A DNA stretch of 38,897 nucleotides, taken from assembly GCA_001969505.1 (NCBI GenBank), contig LSSK01001086.1, forward strand, positions 1 to 38,897. Reading direction: 5' to 3'. The notes under the pieces were generated by a model that worked only from the letters and a program-made list of their open reading frames with translations, did no database searches and had not been told where the DNA came from. Source of the DNA: Zancudomyces culisetae (lineage: Eukaryota > Kickxellomycota > Harpellomycetes > Harpellales > Legeriomycetaceae). Below are positions 33,201 through 38,897 of this stretch, one piece after another. The translations under genes and the position numbers were made by a program. Position 1 is the stretch's first letter; each line of letters opens with the position of its first letter.

Positions 33201-36200
33201 GCTCAGATGTAGAAAGCAGTTATAAAATGACAGGCAGTGACAGAATTAGTAGTAGTACGCAACCAACTGCGGCAAAGGCTATGGTAAAAAATACTAAAGT
33301 CACCAAAAAACCACATATGATTCTGATTGAGACGCAAGAGATAAGCAAGAAAAGGACAGCTGCGAGTAAAGAGAAAAGGGGAGAAACGTTATATATTCAA
33401 ATGGAGTACTGTGAAAACAAAACGCTACGGGATTTAATTAGTGAGGGAATAGAAGAGAGAACTGGGTGGAGACTATTTAGGCAAATGCTAGAGGCGCTAA
33501 AACATATTCACCAGTGCGGAATGATACATCGAGATTTGAAACCCGTGAATGTATTTTTGGATGCCAATGGCGATGTGAAGATAGGCGACTTTGGACTCTC
33601 AACATCAAGCTTTGCGTCTATCGAGGAGGTGACACAACGAATTGGAGTGAGTAGTAGCAATCTCAGCGGTGGAGGTAGTAGTAGCCACTTGGGTTCGGGG
33701 ATGTTATCTGCGTATTCGCAGGGTGGGTTTGAAAAGAGTATAGATTATACATTGACAACCGATATAGGAACATTGACATATGTGGCACCAGAGGTTTTGA
33801 ATCAAGTAGCAAGTGCTGCGAGTGGTTCTGGAAGAGGGAGATATAACTATAAGGTTGATATGTATTCGCTTGGTATAATATTCTTTGAAATGTGCCATCC
33901 GCTAAGGACTGGAATGGAGAGGGCATTGGTGATTCATGGACTGCGGAAGCCTGAAATAGTGATTCCTGATACATTTCCGATGGATGCGATGCCAAACCAA
34001 CTCAAGATAATTCGACAATTGCTGACACACAATGTGCAGGAACGACCATCAAGCGTGGAGCTTTTGGAAAGCGAGTTGATGCCGAGCAAATTGGAAGATG
34101 AAGATGTTGAAGATATGATGCGTGCGATATGCAATCCAGAGCATCGGTACTATGAAGCAATTATGAAGATGTTATTTCAGCGACGACCCAACGTGCAAAC
34201 TGATGCATTGTATGACTACCAGAGTTCGTTTGGAGTAATTGAAAAATTGAATATTGTGTTTGCAGAACGAGTTAAGGAGAAAATGATGAATGTGTTTAAG
34301 CGACATGGCGGCATTGAAATAAAGACACCGCTGATAGTGCCGAAGAATGAAATGATTCAAGGAGTTCGACGGGGTTCTGCGGTACAACAGCAATCAGCTG
34401 TGGATTACATAGACGTACAGGGTAATGCAGTTCAGCTTCGGTATGATTTGACGTTGCCAATGGCTCGGTATATCGTGAAGAACAAAATAACAGGAATGAA
34501 GCGATATGGTTTTGAGCAGGTATACTGGACAAAGAACGAAGGCGGTGGATCCAATGGTAGCGGAACCGTTGGTGATGGTAAAAATGGTGGTAAGCTTGAG
34601 AATGGGATGGTGGGTGTTGCAGGTCAGCCGATGGCAGTAAACATGGCGGGATTTGATATTGTGACAAACGAGCAGATGCATGCAGTGGCTACTGGAGAAA
34701 TTATGTTGATAATTTCCGAGATAATAGACTGTTATCCCATGTTTTCTGAAGGAAAAACGGTAGTAGTATTGAATCATACGGATATTCTGGATGCAATTTT
34801 GAACTATGTAGGAATTTGTATTACGCCAACAAACACTAAGAATAAGAACACAAAGAACGCTGATGAAAACACTGGTAAAGCCCCCAATGGTAGTGCTAGC
34901 AATACAGATACAGTCTATGTTACATCAAGGCAGTTACAAATGATATATAACCACATGTACAACATTCTGGGGCCGATTCCACAGAGCTCTATGCTTGGTG
35001 GTGGTGCAAAAAAAAAGCTGCAGAGTATGAAGTTGGGAGGAGACCAAGTGGTGTTTACAAGTAAAGTGATAGAGCGGTTGATACCATTTTTGGATCTTCG
35101 AGGAAATGTGGTGCGGGTGCAAAATCGGGTATTGTCGATATTGTATAGCCAACAAGATGAACAACTAAAGAGTGGTAGCAGTGGATGTGGATTGGATGTG
35201 AGTAAACGTAAAGAGAGGTTGATTTCGGCATTTACACAGCTTAGCAAGTTGGAGGCAGCAAAGGGAACATTTGGAATAGATGAAAAGGTGGAATTTGTAA
35301 TATCACCACTATTTTCGACACGTAATAGCAAGACGTACTATGAGCACAACTATTATTTCCAAGTGTTGTATTATTCAGGGGAAATTCAACAAGGGCAATC
35401 GCAATTAAAGTCTCAAGAGGGACAAGGGATATTGGCGGCAAAAGGAAAGGGGAAGGGAAAAGGAAGATGGTCAAAAATAGGCATGGGAATGGGGGCGCGA
35501 GGGAGTGCTACAAAAGGAGCAAAGACTGGGTTGGTATTACCGCTAACTTCTACATCTACATCTACATCTACATCTACATCTACATCTACATCTACACCTG
35601 CACCTATATCGGCAGTTTTATTGGGTCAAATACCAGTAGTTGTAGCAGAAGGAGGTAGGTATGACGCATTGTTACACCAATACAGTTACATTATTGGTGA
35701 TGACGATTTGATGGATAAAACAACTAAGCGTAATAAAAAACAACAGCGAAATGGGCCCGAGTACGGGTATAGGTATGGTGGTAGCATTGATAATCTATAT
35801 CGAAACCAGGAAAACATGTTGAGAAGGTATGATGGTACTGGTTTCGGCTTCGGTTTTGGTTCCGGCTGTAGTCCAGGTCCTGGTTCTGCCTTTGGGTCAA
35901 ATGTTGGTAGTAATGTAAACAGTAGCCAAGATATTCTTGCTAGCAGGCTTATGTTGGAGACTGCGGCCACCAGTTCTTCAAACACAAGTGGAGGCGGACA
36001 CAAAACCAAAAGTTCTACGGCAGTTGTTGGTTTGAATATATACTTTGATGTGATTGTTCGCGAACTAGCCATTTATTTGGGAGAGTTAAATCATTATTAC
36101 AAGCAAAATACTAGCAGGAATGCCAGCTTGGGAACAACCCAAAATAATATCAAGGTGAACAAAGGCAAAGGCAAAAAAATAGCAAAGGAAAATGTAAATA

Positions 36201-36742
36201 TCAGAAACGAAAAAGATGAAAATGACAACATGTGTCAAAATCGCGATCAATTGGACAACGCGTGTTGGTATACACAGCGATATGATGTCATGATTATTTC
36301 CAGTAATAAAAACACACATATGTTGTCCAAGGACAAAAAGTCTGGCGATAGCAATATCCTACTTAAACAGCGAATCGAATTGGCAACCAAGTTATGGAAA
36401 CTCAATATCAAAACTAAAATCTTTACCTTGTCATCTCCAAACGAGAGTTTTGAGAGAATAAAGCAACAGTGTATCAATGCAGGAATCAAGTATTTGATTG
36501 AAATTATCGATGAAAAAAGTCACTACCACAGCCAACATAGCCACGAACACTACGATAGTTATGGTAGAAATAGCGGTCGGGGTATCAATGGTGGTCATGC
36601 TAACGGCGTTAGTGATGGAAATAGCAATTACAATTCATCCCAGTCTAATTTTGAAAGCGATTTTGTTTATATTCTCTACGACCTAGTTGAAAACTCACAA
36701 CAATACTTGTTATATGATAAATTGATTGCACTAATACATTAG
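30245..36742 (+). CDS. eIF2-alpha kinase Gcn2
   Basis: Kinase that senses uncharged tRNA and phosphorylates eIF2-alpha in general amino acid control. A single exon of 2165 aa (S. cerevisiae Gcn2 is about 1660). Domains in order: RWD (about 10-125, binds Gcn1); charged coiled region (about 135-255); pseudokinase (about 290-690) with HRS at 494-496 in place of HRD; acidic Ser/Glu linker; true kinase from about 852, with glycine loop GKGGFGSV (859-866), Lys881 (YAIKK), HRDLKPVN (Asp1097), DFG (1115-1117) and GTLTYVAPE; HisRS-like region from about 1323 (YDYQSSFGVIEKL) with NMAGFDIV resembling motif 3; and a C-terminal domain to the end. An acidic insert of about 120 residues (925-1045) sits in the kinase N-lobe, typical of Gcn2 and longer than usual. 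Low-complexity insertions (KGS repeats, an 8x TCTACA Ser-Thr tract, Gly/Phe-rich FGFGFGSG) explain the length. Its stop overlaps the opposite gene. Confidence 0.98.
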   Translation: MNENQELEETQLNEIEALKAIYMDDFEFYHEKTAWKIKPKIPEFLITIRSENFEQRDIVKVKMHFKFSKKYPNTSPQISVKENHGIRKEQMQKALEIIERELIPERLGTEMIFDITNWTQEYITKHNVAKEIEAESFYEAMVKRQEKDKEIELEKRVERLKSRGIKISSKGELEEVDLVQAESEILQMIVEEDKYDKNELRTKIQQEMERLQQAVIKGEERKKKLREVSKAVRRTVGKITQKMKVLKLERKIKIGCNRGKGGDIEVEEILLEEEKTNRVYKQWKACVINKNEESVTNHKLTVMEFTIDGSHYEMETGARQLARAIADIEKLKQVRSENIVSVYGVVLEAVSSLAKQKIPLINTILLNLLNVEDGEYRVEGKGYEKQSIDGAWYLGDSLEEDEEEEEGESIEGVGRGGGEIKERGYKSEKESVKGDRGKRGWKLYILTEEQQAPEVICLREIVNMSGGLSLEKVKEYGKELVQALASLHEQGLTHRSIILENVLLKKRDYADVGRDKELSAVLTGALYFEHMFSLHKMAKLNTKWTDSIEMTMRVAPEVVERADQLSRWQNDVYCLGLVLVQMVLGTQTFKTSRLGSEYESEAVVGLVNMGKRSKKVRDKRGGGKGSKGSKGSKGDGEFSENVDIQFCKDAKLRVYFGQLIQKMVCREQNKRPKAKDILKERFFIDFDEQSMQRSGTEEEESEEEETGDTGSGSESDSEFESGSKSESESESDSGEFGGKKKVQAMKRGRGLYRYNSKDIVLQNKRGAEAKRVKDKKKKALPRSYGVKSKSLRAKLGQTSRNRRITNGGDKVKGERHSQAEYSDEDEYISSDGEDGVMESTRSLNSSRYKNDFDEMGFVGKGGFGSVVKARNKIDGRLYAIKKVGLDSKDLKSHNKIIREAVNLSRLHHPNVVRYFNTWVERGLVESHISEEDDDYSEDDDDEESDGDSEEESEYDSEQESSEPRLELQETSSNVVFFGTESSNEESSDVESSYKMTGSDRISSSTQPTAAKAMVKNTKVTKKPHMILIETQEISKKRTAASKEKRGETLYIQMEYCENKTLRDLISEGIEERTGWRLFRQMLEALKHIHQCGMIHRDLKPVNVFLDANGDVKIGDFGLSTSSFASIEEVTQRIGVSSSNLSGGGSSSHLGSGMLSAYSQGGFEKSIDYTLTTDIGTLTYVAPEVLNQVASAASGSGRGRYNYKVDMYSLGIIFFEMCHPLRTGMERALVIHGLRKPEIVIPDTFPMDAMPNQLKIIRQLLTHNVQERPSSVELLESELMPSKLEDEDVEDMMRAICNPEHRYYEAIMKMLFQRRPNVQTDALYDYQSSFGVIEKLNIVFAERVKEKMMNVFKRHGGIEIKTPLIVPKNEMIQGVRRGSAVQQQSAVDYIDVQGNAVQLRYDLTLPMARYIVKNKITGMKRYGFEQVYWTKNEGGGSNGSGTVGDGKNGGKLENGMVGVAGQPMAVNMAGFDIVTNEQMHAVATGEIMLIISEIIDCYPMFSEGKTVVVLNHTDILDAILNYVGICITPTNTKNKNTKNADENTGKAPNGSASNTDTVYVTSRQLQMIYNHMYNILGPIPQSSMLGGGAKKKLQSMKLGGDQVVFTSKVIERLIPFLDLRGNVVRVQNRVLSILYSQQDEQLKSGSSGCGLDVSKRKERLISAFTQLSKLEAAKGTFGIDEKVEFVISPLFSTRNSKTYYEHNYYFQVLYYSGEIQQGQSQLKSQEGQGILAAKGKGKGKGRWSKIGMGMGARGSATKGAKTGLVLPLTSTSTSTSTSTSTSTSTPAPISAVLLGQIPVVVAEGGRYDALLHQYSYIIGDDDLMDKTTKRNKKQQRNGPEYGYRYGGSIDNLYRNQENMLRRYDGTGFGFGFGSGCSPGPGSAFGSNVGSNVNSSQDILASRLMLETAATSSSNTSGGGHKTKSSTAVVGLNIYFDVIVRELAIYLGELNHYYKQNTSRNASLGTTQNNIKVNKGKGKKIAKENVNIRNEKDENDNMCQNRDQLDNACWYTQRYDVMIISSNKNTHMLSKDKKSGDSNILLKQRIELATKLWKLNIKTKIFTLSSPNESFERIKQQCINAGIKYLIEIIDEKSHYHSQHSHEHYDSYGRNSGRGINGGHANGVSDGNSNYNSSQSNFESDFVYILYDLVENSQQYLLYDKLIALIH
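32114..32149 (+). repeat. AAAGGTAGT nonanucleotide repeat (Lys-Gly-Ser)
   Basis: Three perfect copies of a 9-nt unit plus one diverged copy within the pseudokinase region of GCN2. Confidence 0.9.
35549..35596 (+). repeat. (TCTACA)8 hexanucleotide repeat in GCN2
   Basis: Eight perfect TCTACA units coding Ser-Thr pairs inside the HisRS-like region. A multiple-of-three unit keeps the frame when copy number changes. Confidence 0.95.
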
Positions 36743-38897
36743 ATTTTGGTAGATTTCATATAGTTTTTCGTCGCTAAAAATCTCTAAATCACATTTAAAC
36801 TCATTGGTACTGGAAACCATGTTCATGATATGTTGCTCAGCCTTGTCCTTATTTGGTGCTATTTCCAACATTTTCACATATAAAATCTTGATCATGTTTA
36901 GTATGCTAGCCTGCTGGCGTTGTTTGAATTGATCTGCTGATGTTGTGTGTATTATCGGTGGCTCTATTACCCGCTGCCGTTTGGCTATGACACTTTCGAT
37001 TTCACGGATTATTTCTTTTCGCTTAACACTAGTTGTTTTCCCTTGTTGTTTGATATCCACGCTAGTGTTGGTGTTGGTGTTGGTATCGGTGCTAGTGTTG
37101 GTTTTAGTGTTGATGTTGGCGCTAGTGTTGATGTTACTGTTAGTTTTAGTTTTAATATTAACCAGCTCTACTCCTGCACCTCTTTTTGCCGTCTTTTCTG
37201 TAGGTGAGATATTACCGCTGCTATTACCACTACTATCACCACTGCCATTCACATTCACATTTCCACCCACAGATTTGGAATTTATGGTACCACTGCTACT
37301 GATATTCCTGTAGCCTTTTGATGCTGGAACCATCCCCAGTCCAATTTTACGCACTGCTGTTGTGGTTGCCAAGCTATTGTTACTATTACCAGTTGTAAAT
37401 TTGTCCTTTACATTTTTGGCAAGGTTGGATGACAACTTGACACCTGCACTGTTAAGTGATTTGGGTGTTGTCAATAACCCACTTTTTGGCACTTTTGTCG
37501 TACTATCCTTCTTCATTTCCTTTCCTTGTTCCCGTTCTTTAGCGCTGGTGCCAGTACCGGCATTGCTACTAGCACCACTGTTTTCAACAACCAGCTTCCG
37601 TCGCTTTTGCTCACCACCATTATTAGCGTTGACTTGTTTTGGTTCCATTTTTTGTTTCTTACCTTTAGTGCTTTTCAAAGTAGTTGTATCATCGGTACTG
37701 AATGTCTGAGTTAAAGAGCTTGACACTTCCCTTCTCACACTGCTTTTTGAGGCTACCCCCAAGGTGGCTGCTAGGGGTACTGACGCTGTTACAGGCACTA
37801 CCTTTTTCGTGGGGCTTGCTTTTGGTTTTTCTTCGATCCGACCCTTCACCTCAATACCACTTTTGCTTTTGATTTTAATGCTGTTACTTCCCTCATTCCT
37901 GATATTAAAAGAATTACCATTATCATTACTCTTGGTTTTGATGGTAGCTGTATTCTTGACACCCTTCTTATTGGTGCTTTTACTGTAGCTATAACCAGAG
38001 CTTTCAATACTTTTCTTTTCTCTCTCACGCCCACGTGCACGCTCACGTTCACGTCCACGGTCATAGTCACGTTGGCGCTCGGTTTCACTCTCACTGCTGC
38101 TAAAACTACTCTCACTATCGCTAGAATAGCTAGACGCCTTTGCCGATTTTGCTACCAAATTCGTCCTTGTAGCTGCGAAAGCTGATGTCTTTACTGTTGA
38201 TTTTTTTTCTGTACCATAGACCGGTTTTTTATCGAAATCATCTATATTATTTCTTTTATATTTGTAGCCAATATTGCTGCTACCATTAATATTCAAAATA
38301 GCTCTATCTCTATGTCTATTATTTCTATCATTGTCTATATTTTTGGGTTTAGCTTCACCACCATCTTCATCTCCATCGCCATCTTCATTTCCACTCGTAT
38401 TTTCGTTTTTACTCTTAACGGTGCCACTACTAACACCACTACTCCTATCCTTATCCTTATCCTTATCCTTATCCTCATCTCTGTCTTTGTCTGCATCTCT
38501 GTCTCTATTCCTACCCCTACCCCTATCTCTATCCTTGTTTCTATATCTATCCCTGTCCTTGTCTCTATCTCTACCTTTAATATTATCTCTACCTACATTC
38601 CTATCTCCATCTCCATCGTTTTCTTCATATCTCTCCTTTATTTTATATCTTTGTCTTTCTATTTCCTCGTTAACATCATCAATTCCATTTCCTTTGAAAT
38701 CCTTCACGCTACTGAACTTCCTTTCACCCCTCCATCTTAAAGCACTTTTATTTTTCTCATTTCTTACTCCTTTACCAATACTACTACCATCACCCTCTTC
38801 ATCACTACCTCTGTCACTATTGCCTTTCTCGTCGCTGCTGCTGCCGCTCTCACTTTCACTTTTGCTTTCACTATCTCTATTACTACGCAGACCACTA
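36731..38897 (-). CDS. Arg/Asp-rich nuclear-type protein, 5'-partial at the window edge
   Basis: I do not recognise the family. The frame is open from the right edge of the window to TAG at 36731-36733, at least 721 residues. The apparent start at 38707 is a GTG and the frame continues upstream without a stop (acidic Ser/Glu-rich, then LRWRGERKFSSV), so the true start is outside. The sequence has an RD/KD repeat block (DRDKDRDRYRNKDRDRGR), Ser/Glu patches, a second RE block (GRERERARGRERE), basic clusters such as KRRKL suggesting nuclear localisation, and an Asn/Thr alternating tract (about 37057-37140). Only the last 100 residues look folded: a predicted helical domain with EIIREIESVIAKRQR, ILNMIKILYVKMLEIAP and a C-terminal DEKLYEIYQNLMY. 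RD/RS-like composition suggests RNA-processing or chromatin association (inference). It converges with GCN2. Confidence 0.75.
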   Translation of the reverse strand, partial: SGLRSNRDSESKSESESGSSSDEKGNSDRGSDEEGDGSSIGKGVRNEKNKSALRWRGERKFSSVKDFKGNGIDDVNEEIERQRYKIKERYEENDGDGDRNVGRDNIKGRDRDKDRDRYRNKDRDRGRGRNRDRDADKDRDEDKDKDKDKDRSSGVSSGTVKSKNENTSGNEDGDGDEDGGEAKPKNIDNDRNNRHRDRAILNINGSSNIGYKYKRNNIDDFDKKPVYGTEKKSTVKTSAFAATRTNLVAKSAKASSYSSDSESSFSSSESETERQRDYDRGRERERARGREREKKSIESSGYSYSKSTNKKGVKNTATIKTKSNDNGNSFNIRNEGSNSIKIKSKSGIEVKGRIEEKPKASPTKKVVPVTASVPLAATLGVASKSSVRREVSSSLTQTFSTDDTTTLKSTKGKKQKMEPKQVNANNGGEQKRRKLVVENSGASSNAGTGTSAKEREQGKEMKKDSTTKVPKSGLLTTPKSLNSAGVKLSSNLAKNVKDKFTTGNSNNSLATTTAVRKIGLGMVPASKGYRNISSSGTINSKSVGGNVNVNGSGDSSGNSSGNISPTEKTAKRGAGVELVNIKTKTNSNINTSANINTKTNTSTDTNTNTNTSVDIKQQGKTTSVKRKEIIREIESVIAKRQRVIEPPIIHTTSADQFKQRQQASILNMIKILYVKMLEIAPNKDKAEQHIMNMVSSTNEFKCDLEIFSDEKLYEIYQNLMY
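38446..38580 (-). repeat. hexanucleotide repeats coding Lys-Asp and Arg-Asp
   Basis: TATCCT-type units on the plus strand (minus strand AAGGAT, AGAGAT and similar) encode the KD/RD block. Near-perfect at 38446-38476, diverged beyond. Confidence 0.85.

Overview
The window looks like nuclear DNA of an ascomycete, yeast-like fungus. The recognisable proteins are fungal or general eukaryotic: Gcn2, V-ATPase subunit D, a protein O-mannosyltransferase, a Tae1/NTM1 methyltransferase, an ALKBH1-type AlkB dioxygenase, a Mch-type MFS transporter and a probable Mediator Med16. Several genes carry short GT-AG introns of 74-209 nt (237 nt in a relic gene), mostly with GTAAGT-like donors and TAG acceptors. 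VMA8 has three introns. CTG codons fall at conserved leucines in the methyltransferase (HLTD and FLKRC motifs), so CTG appears to be read as Leu. Noncoding DNA is AT-rich, and proteins are inflated by Asn/Gln/Ser/Asp low-complexity tracts. I cannot name the species; an AT-rich, intron-containing, non-CTG-clade yeast fits.

Layout: 1-2.6 kb is mostly noncoding, with a small secreted six-cysteine protein on the minus strand (923-1144) and one doubtful small ORF. 2868-3798 is a decayed DUG1 (Cys-Gly dipeptidase) pseudogene with two stop codons and a deletion of the catalytic centre. A monocarboxylate-type transporter (4173-5486, minus) follows, then 2.7 kb without a convincing gene. Next come three plus-strand genes: TAE1/NTM1 (8175-9200, three exons), PMT (10428-13280, two exons) and ALKBH1 (13559-15285, two exons). 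A small Mso1-like gene (15808-16428) follows and converges on VMA8 (16661-18067, minus, four exons).

A large minus-strand block (18771-25443) holds a probable MED16. It lacks an ATG at the 5' end of its frame, and the highly charged ORF just upstream may be its first exon. 25444-30216 is 4.8 kb with no gene I can support. GCN2 (30245-36742) is unusually long at 2165 aa, has an upstream ATG whose uORF overlaps its start codon, and overlaps tail-to-tail by 12 nt with an Arg/Asp-rich gene that runs off the right edge of the window.

The genes are ordinary cellular functions (translation control, Mediator, vacuolar acidification, protein glycosylation, protein and nucleic-acid modification) and do not form an obvious pathway cluster. 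The main oddities are the DUG1 relic, the small secreted Cys-rich protein, recurrent G/C homopolymers of 9-12 confined to noncoding DNA, the MED16 gene-model question, insertions in the V-ATPase rotor subunit, and the GCN2 uORF and 3' overlap.
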